Source: Synechococcus sp. MVIR-18-1
Lineage (GTDB): Bacteria; Cyanobacteriota; Cyanobacteriia; PCC-6307; Cyanobiaceae
DNA length: 64,000 nt
Direction: 5' to 3'
Assembly: GCF_014279835.1 (NCBI RefSeq)
Contig: NZ_CP047942.1
Span: forward strand, 2,387,975-2,451,974
Part shown: positions 1 to 8,951 of the stretch, piece by piece
Layout of the letters: each line of letters starts with the position of its first letter
How positions within the stretch are numbered: the stretch's first letter is position 1
Translations under genes and position numbers: made by a program
The notes under the pieces: model-generated
Database searches by the model: none
What the model was told of the DNA's origin: nothing
Seen by the model: only the letters and a program-made list of their open reading frames with translations

Positions 1-597
1 CTCCCTAAGTCCCTGGGTCGGGTCAATAGATATGGAGTACCGGATGTTGCCGTCGTCAGCAGCTTGGTGTTGGGATGTGCCCTGTTCTTAATCGGCCCAG
101 GCTGGCAACAGGTTGTGGCCTTTCTCACGGCAGCACAAATGATCGCCCTAGCCATAGGGCCAGCAAGCTTGTTAGCCCTGCGCCAACAACTCCCCCAAGA
201 ACGAGGCCATTTTCGAATTCCCTATCCCACGGCCTTGAGTGCCTTGGCCTTCGTGATGGCGACATGGGCAACGAACTGGTGCGGGCGCACAGCATTAGAG
301 GGAGCGGTGCTCGCCATCGGAATCCCAAGCCTGCTCTTTGCGCTTCACAACTGGAGAAAAAGCCAGCCGATTGAAACCAAAGAAGGCCTGTGGTGGGGCC
401 TTTATTTAGGCCTTCTTGTTTTGGATATGGAGCTATTCAGCAAAGGACAACCACTGGAGCTCACGAACCTGGCCCATCTCGCAGTCTTGGCGGGGATGGC
501 CCTTCTGGTGCTGCCGATCGCGGTCAACAGCGCTCTTCCGGAGGTTTCACCCCATGCGCTCACACACTTAGGAAACGATCCACAACATCTTGGCTGA
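1..597 (+). CDS. Amino-acid permease (APC family), C-terminal part
   Basis: The reading frame is open from the first base of the window, so the gene starts outside it and only about 198 C-terminal residues are visible. The opening residues LPKSLGRVNRYGVPD match the cytoplasmic loop of APC-superfamily amino-acid/polyamine permeases (LP..FG..N..G.P). Several hydrophobic segments follow, consistent with the last membrane helices. The substrate cannot be told from this part. It converges on urtE and their coding ends overlap by 38 bp, which leaves no room for a separate terminator. The family call rests on the loop motif and hydrophobicity only. Confidence 0.7.
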   Translation, partial: LPKSLGRVNRYGVPDVAVVSSLVLGCALFLIGPGWQQVVAFLTAAQMIALAIGPASLLALRQQLPQERGHFRIPYPTALSALAFVMATWATNWCGRTALEGAVLAIGIPSLLFALHNWRKSQPIETKEGLWWGLYLGLLVLDMELFSKGQPLELTNLAHLAVLAGMALLVLPIAVNSALPEVSPHALTHLGNDPQHLG

Positions 598-1267
598 GCT
601 CAGACGTGGAGCCACTGGCCACAATTCCTCCGCGCTGCATGGCGTAATAGCGATCCGCCTGTCGAACGAAATGCAAATGCTGCTCCACTAGCAGAACGCC
701 AATCCCTTTCTCCGCAATAATGCGTTGAACAGCAGCTTCAATATCCTGAACAATATTGGGCTGAATACCCTCAGTAGGCTCATCCAAAAGCAACAATTTT
801 GGCTGACCTAAAAGAGCACGAGCAATGGCAAGCTGCTGCTGCTGACCACCGGAGAGATCTCCACCTTTTCGTGAAAGAAATTCCTGGAGAATGGGGAAAA
901 GTTCGTAAATAAAAGGATCGATACGACGATTTCGAGCAAGACCTCCTGGGAGGGCCTCCATCCCCAACATCAAATTCTCTTCAACTGTTAATTGAGGAAT
1001 GATTTCCCTACCCTGAGGCACATAGCCAAGTCCTGACCTTGCACGCTGATGAGGAGGCTGACGCTCCATTCCATGGCCTTCAAAAATAATCTCACCAGAC
1101 CGTGGTTTAAGCAAACCGATCAGAGACTTAAGAAGTGTGGTCTTTCCCACCCCATTCCGGCCGATCAGGCAAACCATTTCTCCAGCGAGGACCCTCAGAT
1201 CAACATCTCGAAGAATATGGCTCTCGCCGTAATAGGTATTGAGGCCCCGAATCTCGAGCATTGTCAT
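560..1267 (-). CDS. urtE: Urea ABC transporter ATP-binding protein UrtE
   Basis: This is the second ATPase of the high-affinity urea importer, 235 aa, and it drives uptake at the inner face of the plasma membrane. Walker A is GRNGVGKTT at about residues 36-44, the ABC signature LSGGQ at about 138-142, and Walker B LLLLDEP at about 158-164. The short size and sequence resemble LivF-type ATPases of branched-chain amino-acid/urea transporters. The assignment to urea rests on its place as last gene of urtABCDE beside the urease genes. Its ATG overlaps the urtD stop by 4 bp (ATGA), indicating translational coupling. The 3' end overlaps the convergent permease gene. Confidence 0.95.
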   Translation of the reverse strand: MTMLEIRGLNTYYGESHILRDVDLRVLAGEMVCLIGRNGVGKTTLLKSLIGLLKPRSGEIIFEGHGMERQPPHQRARSGLGYVPQGREIIPQLTVEENLMLGMEALPGGLARNRRIDPFIYELFPILQEFLSRKGGDLSGGQQQQLAIARALLGQPKLLLLDEPTEGIQPNIVQDIEAAVQRIIAEKGIGVLLVEQHLHFVRQADRYYAMQRGGIVASGSTSELSQDVVDRFLSV

Positions 1268-2037
1268 TGAGCTTCGTCCTCCGTAGTTCCTAAATAAACC
1301 TCAATCACTCGAGGATCCTGTTGCACCTGATCCATAGAGCCCTCACAAAGAACATGACCCTGGTGCAACACAGTCACCGGGCTATCAAGACGACGGATGA
1401 ATTCCATATCGTGCTCAATGACCAAAACAGTGTGTTCTCCAGCCAAAGACTTCAGCAAATCAGCCGTTAGGTCAGTTTCCTCATCCGTAAGACCTGCAAC
1501 CGGCTCATCCACCAACAAGAGATCGGGATCTTGACCAACCAACATTGCAATTTCCAACCACTGCTTCTGTCCATGAGAAAGAGATCCAGCTCTCCAGTCA
1601 GAGCGAGATTGAAGATTAACAATGTTCATGAGATGGTGAACTTGGTCACGCTGTTCAGCACTGATACGGCCAAAAAGCAAAGTCCAAGGCTGTTTTGACC
1701 GACTAACAGCCAATGCCAAGTTGTCCTGAACTGTTAGATCTTCAAACACACGAGGACTTTGGAACTTACGGCCGATGCCAAGTCGTGCAATGCGGTGTTC
1801 TGGGATTCCAACCAGAGATCGGCCTTTAAAAAGCACGCCTCCTGAGCTAGGCGCAACCTTTCCAGTGATGACATCTAAAAATGTTGTCTTCCCCGCTCCA
1901 TTGGGACCGATGACCGCTCGTAGCTCTCCTGATTGCAAGCTGAGGTTGAGATCTCGAAGAGCAAGAAAGCCATCGAAACTCACCGTGATGTCCTTGAGCT
2001 CCAGCAATGCTCTGGAACCAGAAACAATATTGCTCAT
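1264..2037 (-). CDS. urtD: Urea ABC transporter ATP-binding protein UrtD
   Basis: This is the first ATPase of the urea importer, 257 aa, of LivG type. Walker A is GPNGAGKTT at about residues 44-52. The signature is the variant LSHGQ followed by KQWLEIAM, typical of UrtD rather than the usual LSGGQ. Walker B reads DLLLVDEP. It presumably pairs with UrtE beneath the UrtB/UrtC permeases. ATGA overlaps of 4 bp link it to urtC upstream and urtE downstream, so all three are read from one mRNA. Confidence 0.95.
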   Translation of the reverse strand: MSNIVSGSRALLELKDITVSFDGFLALRDLNLSLQSGELRAVIGPNGAGKTTFLDVITGKVAPSSGGVLFKGRSLVGIPEHRIARLGIGRKFQSPRVFEDLTVQDNLALAVSRSKQPWTLLFGRISAEQRDQVHHLMNIVNLQSRSDWRAGSLSHGQKQWLEIAMLVGQDPDLLLVDEPVAGLTDEETDLTADLLKSLAGEHTVLVIEHDMEFIRRLDSPVTVLHQGHVLCEGSMDQVQQDPRVIEVYLGTTEDEAQ

Positions 2038-3164
2038 GGCTGCACCTCGTCATTGCCATCAACTTCAAGTTGCGGATAAGTACCAATCGGCCGAATAAAG
2101 CCCACACGGGACATCAGATTCCTCGGTCCTTCTCCTTGGAACCAACCAATCACCCCCTCAGGCAATGCCGTCACAACAAGAATGAATAAACCACCTTGGA
2201 TGAAAAGCCAAGTTTCAGGCAATGCTTCGCTCACCAGACTTTTGGCGTACATGATGGCAACAGAACCAAGAATCGCTCCAACTAATGTTCCACGACCACC
2301 AACAGCGACCCAAATCACCATTTCGATCGAAAACGGAACAGTCATGAATTGCGGCGAAACGATGCCTGATTGCACGGTGTAGAGCGCCCCACCAATACCC
2401 GCCAATCCCCCAGCAATTGCAAACACAATTGTTTTAAATAACGTGGGGTTATACCCAGCAAAGCGAAGCCGCGGCTCATCATCACGGATTGCAATTAGAA
2501 CGTTTCCAAAGCGACCACGCACAACCCAACGTAGAAAGATCCACACCAAGATCACAACGACAGCCGTCAACCAAAAGAAACCACGCTGCATCTCTGCCGA
2601 TCCCAACTCGAGCTGCCCAAACAGAACTGTGACATCCGTTTTGAGACCATTGGTCCCATTAATCAGCTTTTGCTGTCCATTGAAGAAGTTAAAAAAGACC
2701 AACAGAGCAGCCTGGGTCAAAATCGAAAAATAAACCCCCTTAATCCGATTACGAAACACCAAGTTCCCCAATACAGCTGCAAGCAAAGCAGGGACTAGCC
2801 AAATTGCAATGAGCGTAAAGAGAGGCGAACGAAAAGGCTCCCAAAACAATGGCAACCGATCAACTCCATACAAACTGAAGAATTCAGGAATAGAATTGGG
2901 CATATCAATAGAACTCCTCAGTTGGAGATACATCGCAGCGGCATAACCTCCAAGAGCAAAGAAAATTCCCTGACCAAGACTCAGAAGACCTGTAAAGCCC
3001 CAAATCAAATCAATCCCAAGCGCCACAATCGCTAGCGATAGAAACCGACCCAACAGGTTCAGACGGAAAACAGGAAGAACCGATGGAGCAGCAACGATTA
3101 CCGCGATGATCAACACCCAAACAGCCACCGAGAGCCATGGACGCTGTTGAAACGAACGAAACAT
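2034..3164 (-). CDS. urtC: Urea ABC transporter permease UrtC
   Basis: This is one of two membrane-spanning subunits of the urea importer (LivM-like), 376 aa with many hydrophobic segments and the family stretch WGFTGLLSLGQGIFFALGGY near the N-terminus. I chose the ATG at 3164 (MFRSFQQRPW). It sits 4 bp after the urtB stop and has a purine-rich GAGGC upstream. A start at 3245 is open but would run far into urtB and add a non-membrane stretch unlike the family. Its stop overlaps the urtD start (ATGA). Confidence 0.93.
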   Translation of the reverse strand: MFRSFQQRPWLSVAVWVLIIAVIVAAPSVLPVFRLNLLGRFLSLAIVALGIDLIWGFTGLLSLGQGIFFALGGYAAAMYLQLRSSIDMPNSIPEFFSLYGVDRLPLFWEPFRSPLFTLIAIWLVPALLAAVLGNLVFRNRIKGVYFSILTQAALLVFFNFFNGQQKLINGTNGLKTDVTVLFGQLELGSAEMQRGFFWLTAVVVILVWIFLRWVVRGRFGNVLIAIRDDEPRLRFAGYNPTLFKTIVFAIAGGLAGIGGALYTVQSGIVSPQFMTVPFSIEMVIWVAVGGRGTLVGAILGSVAIMYAKSLVSEALPETWLFIQGGLFILVVTALPEGVIGWFQGEGPRNLMSRVGFIRPIGTYPQLEVDGNDEVQP

Positions 3165-3168
3165 CAGT

Positions 3169-4323
3169 TCAAGCCTCAACCATGCGGCCTTTTTGCGGGA
3201 ACAGGCCTGAAGGACGGAACTGAAGGAACACCACAATGAGGGCAAACACCATCACCTGAGCCATGCTCGTGGTCGCAAAAAATTCAACGCCACCAGCCAG
3301 TGGCCCAGGCATATCGGGCCAAATCGTAAGCAGCCTTCCCGCTCCAATCAGATCAGTTAACAAGCCGATCGCAAATGAAGCCAAGACGGTGCCGAAAAGA
3401 TTGCCAACACCACCGAGCACCACAACCATGAAACAGCCCACGATGTAAGACGTTCCAACGTTGGGACCTACCGAACCCAACAACGACACTGCAACTCCAG
3501 CCACGCCAGCCAAACCAGAACCGATCCCAAAGGTGAGGACGTCAACCGTGTCAGTCGGAATGCCGAGGCAGTCGCTCATCGAACGATTCTGAGTGACTGC
3601 CCGAATCCGAATACCCCAAACACTGCGGTTAAGGAACCAGATCACCCCAACGACAGCGATCAACGTCATCACGATGATCACAAGACGTGGCACCGGAAAT
3701 GTGAGATCCATCCACTCGAGACCACCGCGCATCCACTTCGGAGCGGTGACATCCACATTGCGAGATGTCGCCTTAGCAATCCGGCTAATTTGCGAGGCCA
3801 ATCCACCCGCAAATAACACTCCAATGAAAGCGGAAACAGCCCAACCACCTAATCGCACAAACCGGGATTGACGTCCCTCCAATAAGTGCTTCGGAAGAAA
3901 CAACGGAACGCTGAATCCGAGCACGAGAAACAGAACCATTCCTGCCGCATAAGCAAGCGGAACGCTGCGCACAAACTGCTGGAGAATCAAACTGACACCC
4001 CACGTAGCAAGCAACGTCTCCAGTGGACTCCCATAGAGACGTCGTATCACTGTGCGTTCAAGCAAAATGCCAACAACACCGCTTACAACGAAGGCGCATG
4101 GAATCGCAACCAATACGTAGGCGTTGTAAATAGGTGCAAGTAGGGGAAGTTTGAAAATGAGCTGCACCACGTAGGTGGTGTAGGCACCAAGCATGATTAA
4201 TTCGCCATGAGCGAGATTAATCACACCCATCAAGCCAAACACAATTGCCAGTCCAAGGGCGGCCATCAGCAACACAGAGCCGATGGCCACACCGTTGAAC
4301 AGACTTTCGAAAAGCAGTTGCAC
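3169..4323 (-). CDS. urtB: Urea ABC transporter permease UrtB
   Basis: This is the LivH-like membrane subunit of the urea importer, 384 aa. The N-terminal segment GLMGVINLAHGELIMLGAYT is characteristic of LivH/UrtB permeases. It lies between urtA (91 bp upstream, separated by a terminator-like hairpin) and urtC (4 bp downstream). The hairpin implies that urtB-E are transcribed by partial read-through from the urtA promoter, giving less permease and ATPase than binding protein. Confidence 0.94.
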   Translation of the reverse strand: MQLLFESLFNGVAIGSVLLMAALGLAIVFGLMGVINLAHGELIMLGAYTTYVVQLIFKLPLLAPIYNAYVLVAIPCAFVVSGVVGILLERTVIRRLYGSPLETLLATWGVSLILQQFVRSVPLAYAAGMVLFLVLGFSVPLFLPKHLLEGRQSRFVRLGGWAVSAFIGVLFAGGLASQISRIAKATSRNVDVTAPKWMRGGLEWMDLTFPVPRLVIIVMTLIAVVGVIWFLNRSVWGIRIRAVTQNRSMSDCLGIPTDTVDVLTFGIGSGLAGVAGVAVSLLGSVGPNVGTSYIVGCFMVVVLGGVGNLFGTVLASFAIGLLTDLIGAGRLLTIWPDMPGPLAGGVEFFATTSMAQVMVFALIVVFLQFRPSGLFPQKGRMVEA

Positions 4324-4350
4324 GGGGAGGGTCTAGTAAGCGAAACAAAT

Positions 4351-4378
4351 AAAAAGAGGAGCCCCCAAGGGACTCCTC
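4351..4378 (-). terminator. Hairpin with T-run between urtA and urtB (attenuator)
   Basis: On the minus strand a 10-bp stem (4356-4365 with 4369-4378, one G-T wobble) with a 3-base loop is followed directly by TTTTT (4355-4351). This is a standard intrinsic terminator shape. Because urtBCDE continue in the same direction 30 bp further on with no obvious promoter, it probably acts as a partial terminator or 3'-end stabiliser that raises urtA mRNA relative to the rest. Confidence 0.8.
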
Positions 4379-4414
4379 CTGTAGCAATCCATCAATAGAT
4401 GGAGCTATCAATGA

Positions 4415-5710
4415 TCAGAGCTTGTACTTCTCTCCCTTGCTGGGATCAGACCAATCGCAAGCGAAGCCCTTCGATGTGGGCTCAAACTGGTTCCAGGTCT
4501 GAGGATCAATTGGGCTGTCCGACTCTTCTACGATTTCAAACTGACCATCTGCAGTGATCTCTCCGATCCGAACGATTTGAGAGATGTGATGGTTAGGACG
4601 AACCTCGATGGGTCCTTGAGGAGCATCAAACTTAATACCGATCAGGGCTTCACGTACTTTGTCGTCATCGAAAGTACCGGCTTTCTCAACAGCCTGCTTC
4701 CAGAGGTAAACCATGTTGTATGCAGACTCTTGAGGGTCGGCAACAACGCGGTCAGCGCCATACTTAGCTTTGAAGTCAGCAGCAAACTTCTTCGAAGCCG
4801 GGGTATCAATGGACATCATGTAGTTCCAAGCGCCGTAATGGCCCTCAAGGAACTCAGGTCCAATTGTGCTGATTTCTTCTTCAGCAATGGAATAGCTCAT
4901 CACGTAGTAACCCTTTTCAGGAGTGATGCCAGCATCCTGAATCTGCTTAAAGAAAGCAACATTTTGGTCACCATTCAGGGTGTTAATAATTACACCACCA
5001 TCAGGCAAGGCTTTTTTAATCTTGGCAATAATTGGAGCAACCTCAGTATTACCTAGAGGCAAATAGTCTTCGCCAACCACTTCTCCACCCAGAGACTTCA
5101 CCTGCTCCTTGGTGATGGTGTTTGAAGTACGAGGGAAGACATAGTCAGAGCCCACTAGATAGAAAGGCTTTCCGGCAGCTGGTGACTTCTCGAACATGAA
5201 GCTGGTCGCTGGCTCCGACTGCTGGTTAGGAGTCGCGCCGGTGTAAAAAATATTCTTCGAACATTCTTGGCCTTCGTACTGAATTGGGTAATACAGAAAA
5301 GCATCCTTCGATTCGTACACCGGAAGCATTGCCTTACGGCTAGCAGAGGTCCAGCCGCCAAACACAACAGGAACTTTGTCCTGATCGATGAGTTTTTTGG
5401 ACTTCTCAGCAAACGTGGGCCAATCGGAGGCACCGTCTTCAACGATGTAATCAATTTTGTACTTCTTGCCGTCTACCTCAACACCACCGGCAGCATTGAT
5501 TTCATCAATGGCCATCTTTTCTGTATCCACCAAGGTGGACTCAGAAATCGCCATCGTCCCCGTTAGGGAATGAAGGATGCCGACAGTGACGCTGTCGTCA
5601 AATTCCACGCTGGAGGCTTTCTCATCGCCACCACCACAAGCGGTGACGGCCAGACCCAGCGACGCTGCGGCCATGCCGACGAAGAGACGCTTGGACAATG
5701 ATGAACTCAT
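4415..5710 (-). CDS. urtA: Urea ABC transporter substrate-binding lipoprotein UrtA
   Basis: This is the periplasmic urea-binding lipoprotein that delivers urea to UrtBC, 431 aa. The N-terminus is a lipoprotein signal ending in the lipobox VTAC followed by GGG, then an Asp/Glu-rich mature start. The body is a type 1 periplasmic-binding fold of the FmdD/UrtA kind (VTVGILHSLTGTMAISE, later VVFGGWTSASRKAMLP). I start at ATG 5710 (MSSSLSKRL). Five more codons are open upstream to 5725 but the shorter form gives a normal signal peptide. It leads the urtABCDE operon. An NtcA-like promoter lies 46-88 bp upstream. Confidence 0.95.
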   Translation of the reverse strand: MSSSLSKRLFVGMAAASLGLAVTACGGGDEKASSVEFDDSVTVGILHSLTGTMAISESTLVDTEKMAIDEINAAGGVEVDGKKYKIDYIVEDGASDWPTFAEKSKKLIDQDKVPVVFGGWTSASRKAMLPVYESKDAFLYYPIQYEGQECSKNIFYTGATPNQQSEPATSFMFEKSPAAGKPFYLVGSDYVFPRTSNTITKEQVKSLGGEVVGEDYLPLGNTEVAPIIAKIKKALPDGGVIINTLNGDQNVAFFKQIQDAGITPEKGYYVMSYSIAEEEISTIGPEFLEGHYGAWNYMMSIDTPASKKFAADFKAKYGADRVVADPQESAYNMVYLWKQAVEKAGTFDDDKVREALIGIKFDAPQGPIEVRPNHHISQIVRIGEITADGQFEIVEESDSPIDPQTWNQFEPTSKGFACDWSDPSKGEKYKL

Positions 5711-5755
5711 GAGTACCAAAAACAAGTGAATCGACGCTTAAACGTCGGAGCATGA

Positions 5756-5798
5756 AAGGTACAGATCAAGAGCCGCAAGTTCCTGTATCAATAAAAAC
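5756..5798 (-). promoter_or_regulatory. NtcA-type promoter for urtA
   Basis: On the minus strand GTT-N8-TAC (5798-5785) is followed after exactly 23 bases by TACCTT (5761-5756), a TAN3T -10 box. The classical NtcA-activated promoter is GTAN8TAC-N20-24-TAN3T, so only one base of the operator deviates. The expected transcript would carry an approximately 40-base leader that includes the near-palindrome 5732-5747 (5-bp arms CGACG/CGTCG). Nitrogen control of urtA by NtcA is established in cyanobacteria; the site here is predicted by eye. Confidence 0.6.
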
Positions 5799-5827
5799 AA
5801 TTTGGCTCTTAAGCGCCTAAATACGCT

Positions 5828-6430
5828 TCATTCTTGTATCTGTTGCAACACAAAGGCTTCCACGCGATCGAGTCCTTCTCCCGTCCGAAGGTTGGTAAAA
5901 CACCAGGGCCGATCCCCGCGCATCCTCAGTGTGTCCTGTTCCATCACACCCAAATCGGCACCAACGAGGGGAGCCAGATCAATCTTGTTAATCACCAATA
6001 AATCGGACCGTGTAATTCCAGGTCCGCCCTTACGAGGAATCTTGTCCCCAGCCGCTACATCAATCACGTAAATACAAAGGTCCACTAATTCGGGACTAAA
6101 ACTGGCCGCAAGATTGTCACCGCCGCTTTCAACCATCACCAGATCAAGACCGGGAAATTGCTGCTCCAATTCACTTACAGCAGCTCGGTTGATGGAGCAG
6201 TCTTCTCGTATCGCCGTATGGGGGCATCCCCCGGTTTCAACACCACGGATACGCTCCGGCTCTAATGCACCAGAGCGCGTGAGGAATTGGGCATCCTCTT
6301 GCGTATAGATGTCATTGGTTACAACAGCTAACTGCAGGCGATCACGCAATCTCCTGCAGAGCGCTTCCACGAGCGCTGTTTTACCTGAGCCCACCGGACC
6401 GGCGACGCCAAGCCTGAGTTTGCTGCTCAT
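5828..6430 (-). CDS. ureG: Urease accessory GTPase UreG
   Basis: This SIMIBI-class GTPase drives nickel insertion into the urease active site, together with UreF, UreD and UreE. It is 200 aa, normal for the family. Visible motifs are the P-loop [14 protein letters not shown] at about 10-23, the metal-binding Cys-Pro-His in [17 protein letters not shown], the [17 protein letters not shown] segment and [18 protein letters not shown]. The stop of ureF and the start of ureG share one base (TGATG), so the two are coupled. Downstream, 117 bp separate it from the urtA start. Confidence 0.96.
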   Translation of the reverse strand: MSSKLRLGVAGPVGSGKTALVEALCRRLRDRLQLAVVTNDIYTQEDAQFLTRSGALEPERIRGVETGGCPHTAIREDCSINRAAVSELEQQFPGLDLVMVESGGDNLAASFSPELVDLCIYVIDVAAGDKIPRKGGPGITRSDLLVINKIDLAPLVGADLGVMEQDTLRMRGDRPWCFTNLRTGEGLDRVEAFVLQQIQE

Positions 6431-7110
6431 CAGCTTCGGAACAAACGTGAATACAACTCAGCATGAGCCAACTGGGCGAGCCCTGCACCAGCACCACCCG
6501 ACCAAAGGCTGCGCGGATCTTGATCCTTCAAAACACTCGCCTGATCACGAATCATCGGCAACAGTTGCTGTTGGATCCGTTGAGCCGTGGTGGGACCAAG
6601 CGGCACCAAGCGGACAGCCGCACTTAGCTGATTCGCAACCCAGCCATAGAGATAACCCTCCACCATCTCCTGTTCAGAGATCTTCAACGACAAGGCAGCC
6701 CAAGCCCAGGCCGCTGGCCAAGCCAAGACCACCGGCTGAGGCAATGCCTGAGGCAATGGATGTCCAAGATCAGCCATCAACGCCAGCAAAGAACCGCCCA
6801 TCTGCACTTGCTGGGCACGCACCTCAGCCGACTCCCTCAAAGCCAGCAACCAGCCATCCAGAGAGATCAAGTCGCTGGGCATCCCTAACCCTTCGCCCTC
6901 CCAGACTTGAAACAAAGCACGCAATGGTTGTAACGCCGCAGCTTCCAACCTCAGTGCACCTCTCTGAAGTTCCGCTTCAATCCAGTTCTGAAGATCGAAT
7001 GCATCGTTCAGATCGCCATTTTGGATCAAAACCTCAAGCCCCTCGGAATAACTAAACGCACCAACGGGCAAGGCAGGACTCACCAATTGCAGCAATGCAA
7101 GCGAGGTCAT
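6430..7110 (-). CDS. ureF: Urease accessory protein UreF
   Basis: UreF is the helical chaperone that links UreD-bound apo-urease to the GTPase UreG. It is 226 aa from ATG 7110. The N-terminal motif [18 protein letters not shown] is diagnostic of UreF (SPxxPVGxFxxSxGLE). I prefer ATG 7110 because it overlaps the ureE stop by 4 bp (ATGA); the open frame to 7164 would bury deeply in ureE. The context is ureE-ureF-ureG on the minus strand. Confidence 0.95.
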   Translation of the reverse strand: MTSLALLQLVSPALPVGAFSYSEGLEVLIQNGDLNDAFDLQNWIEAELQRGALRLEAAALQPLRALFQVWEGEGLGMPSDLISLDGWLLALRESAEVRAQQVQMGGSLLALMADLGHPLPQALPQPVVLAWPAAWAWAALSLKISEQEMVEGYLYGWVANQLSAAVRLVPLGPTTAQRIQQQLLPMIRDQASVLKDQDPRSLWSGGAGAGLAQLAHAELYSRLFRS

Positions 7111-7574
7111 GCGTGCTGGTGGGCGAGGTAAGCACCGCCTTCGGGCCTGAATGGACCACAACACCGTGTCAGCTTCAATCCACGGCCATTGAGCATGGCG
7201 GCGAGGACGGAGTCGTTGAGCAACAACAGCTCATGCTCATGCAGCTCAAGAGCCACATGGCGATTGCCAAGGTGATAAGCGGCCTCAAGCAATGCCAGCG
7301 GCGTTGCTGCCTCCACTAGCAATAACTCCTCAGGAGCAGCGGTCACCAACACATGCACCTGCCGAAGGGAATTAGTGAGGCGATCACCCGGCGCCAAGGC
7401 CCGCTCGCGTGGCAGCTGCAACAACACGTCTCGGCCACAGGCTGTGCGACGACGGCCACGCAGCACCGTGCGTTGATTCGCACTCAGCGGCAACTCCATC
7501 ACCGCGAGGGTGGCGTCAGGCAATGACTCCTCAGGCAAGAGACGATGGTCCAACACGATCAAACCAACATCCAA
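7107..7574 (-). CDS. ureE: Urease accessory protein UreE (nickel metallochaperone)
   Basis: UreE delivers nickel to the UreDFG-urease complex. It is 155 aa, with the peptide-binding-like N-terminal domain and the conserved YHLGNRHVALEL motif containing the metal-binding His. The C-terminus has only a short His-containing tail (AHQHA) rather than the long poly-His tail of some enterobacterial UreE, so nickel storage capacity is probably small. It is first of ureEFG. It is divergent from ureD, with an NtcA-type palindrome in the 109-bp gap. Confidence 0.92.
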   Translation of the reverse strand: MDVGLIVLDHRLLPEESLPDATLAVMELPLSANQRTVLRGRRRTACGRDVLLQLPRERALAPGDRLTNSLRQVHVLVTAAPEELLLVEAATPLALLEAAYHLGNRHVALELHEHELLLLNDSVLAAMLNGRGLKLTRCCGPFRPEGGAYLAHQHA

Positions 7575-7635
7575 GGGTGCAGACAGCCAAAGAGATCACG
7601 CAACAAAGACTGCCCAACCAGCACGCCTTCGTTTG

Positions 7636-7649
7636 GTAGTGCTTGCTAC
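7636..7649. promoter_or_regulatory. Perfect NtcA consensus palindrome GTA-N8-TAC
   Basis: The sequence GTAGTGCTTGCTAC fits the NtcA operator exactly and lies between the divergent ureE (start 7574) and ureD (start 7684). Being symmetric it could serve either side. Placed at -41.5 it would give a start about 27 bases before ureE, but I see no clean TAN3T box at 20-24 bases. For ureD the distance is too short unless the mRNA is nearly leaderless. Binding is therefore plausible, direction uncertain. Confidence 0.5.
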
Positions 7650-7683
7650 AGAGCCAAGAAGAGTTGGCGTCGAGCGTGCATCC

Positions 7684-8574
7684 ATGCATCGACTTGATCC
7701 ATGGCACGGCACCTGCAACCTGCAGTTTTTTGCAGGCAGCAGCGGCAGTCAGCATCAAGGGGGCTGCACCGCCCCCCTGAAATTGATGCTCGCCGAACGA
7801 GGAGAAAACGGGCGTTGCGAGCTTCCTCTGCTTCACACCGCTGGCGGTCTTGTGGGAGGAGACCAATTGAGCGTCAACCTCGGCTTAAGACCAGGCAGTC
7901 GCTGCCTGCTCACCAGCGTGGCCGCGCAAAAGGTATATGGATCAGTGGGTCGCAGCCAGCTCCATCCCCAGGGGGCTTGGGCCCGCCAACAGGTCTTGGC
8001 AGAGCTTGATACCGAGACCGATCTGGAGTGGCTTCCCCAAGAGCTTGTGCTTTACGCCGACGCTCTGTTTGAACAAAACCTCAGCGTCACCTTGCCCATG
8101 GATGGATCGTTTCTCAGCGCAGAAATTGTGCGTCTCGGGCGCACTGCCGCAAATGAAACATTGGGCCGCGGATGCTGGAGATCTAGCCTCCAAATTCAAC
8201 GCCAAACGGCTGAAGGAAGGCGCTGGGAGCTTGTTGATCGGCTCGAAATCAGCGACGCAGCGCTGAAGGGAGTGCATGGACTCAATCAACAACCGGTCTT
8301 CGGCACCTTGGTTTGGGCGGCACCCTTCCCTCTCCCAACAGACAAGCTCAACACCCTCCTCGATGACATTCGGCAGGATCGAAACGAACTCAAAGGAACC
8401 ATGCAATGCGGCGTACTCCCCCAGGGACTGATCGCCCGTTACAGCGGCTTCTCGAGCCGTGATGCCCGTTTCTGGTTCAGCAGGATTTGGGCTCGCACCC
8501 GTCAGGCAAGAGCCCTGGCTGCGCCGAAGATTCCCAGGGTCTGGCCTTTACAGGAAGATCCATTGAAGGCCTAA
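7684..8574 (+). CDS. ureD: Urease accessory protein UreD (UreH)
   Basis: UreD is the scaffold that binds apo-urease and, with UreF and UreG, forms the activation complex through which nickel passes. I start at ATG 7684 (MHRLDPWHG), giving 296 aa, a normal length. The open frame extends to 7510 but that would overlap divergent ureE and adds unrelated sequence. Typical UreD features are HTAGGLVGGDQL, LTSVAAQKVYGS and LPQELVLYADA. The gap of 63 bp to ureA contains a symmetric 13-mer (8577-8589, arms GTTCAA/TTGAAC) of unknown meaning. Confidence 0.92.
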   Translation: MHRLDPWHGTCNLQFFAGSSGSQHQGGCTAPLKLMLAERGENGRCELPLLHTAGGLVGGDQLSVNLGLRPGSRCLLTSVAAQKVYGSVGRSQLHPQGAWARQQVLAELDTETDLEWLPQELVLYADALFEQNLSVTLPMDGSFLSAEIVRLGRTAANETLGRGCWRSSLQIQRQTAEGRRWELVDRLEISDAALKGVHGLNQQPVFGTLVWAAPFPLPTDKLNTLLDDIRQDRNELKGTMQCGVLPQGLIARYSGFSSRDARFWFSRIWARTRQARALAAPKIPRVWPLQEDPLKA

Positions 8575-8637
8575 GCGTTCAAATTGAACATTCCGCTGGC
8601 CCCGGGAGATAGAAACTAAACGGAGTGCAAGGTCACC

Positions 8638-8940
8638 ATGCACCTCAGCCCCCAGGAAAAAGACAAGCTACTGATCGTCACGGCTGCACTCTTGGCAGAA
8701 CGTCGACTCCAGCGCGGCCTCAAGCTCAACCACCCGGAAGCTGTGGCATGGCTCAGTTTCTTGGTTATTGAAGGCGCACGCGATGGGAAGAATGTGGCCG
8801 ACCTCATGCAGGAAGGAAGCACATGGTTAAGCCGCGACCAGGTGATGGAGGGCATTCCGGAGTTAGTCGATGAAGTCCAAATCGAGGCTGTGTTTCCCGA
8901 TGGAACCAAGCTCGTAACCCTGCATGACCCCATTCGCTAA
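8638..8940 (+). CDS. ureA: Urease gamma subunit
   Basis: This is the small structural subunit of urease (urea + H2O to ammonia + carbamate), 100 aa as is standard. It begins [13 protein letters not shown] and carries [15 protein letters not shown] and [31 protein letters not shown], all canonical for the gamma chain. It sits 11 bp ahead of ureB and 335 bp ahead of ureC, so the three are one operon, probably with ureD. Confidence 0.97.
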   Translation: MHLSPQEKDKLLIVTAALLAERRLQRGLKLNHPEAVAWLSFLVIEGARDGKNVADLMQEGSTWLSRDQVMEGIPELVDEVQIEAVFPDGTKLVTLHDPIR

Positions 8941-8951
8941 GACTTTCTCTG

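Noticed and set aside
3165..3245. Upstream start for urtC at 3245
   Set aside because: It would overlap urtB by 77 bp and add non-family sequence; ATG 3164 fits the operon spacing.
4577..5056. 159-codon plus-strand frame opposite urtA
   Set aside because: Shadow frame within a well-supported binding protein gene.
6309..7055. 248-codon plus-strand frame opposite ureG and ureF
   Set aside because: Pro/Ser/His-rich shadow; both minus-strand genes carry diagnostic motifs.
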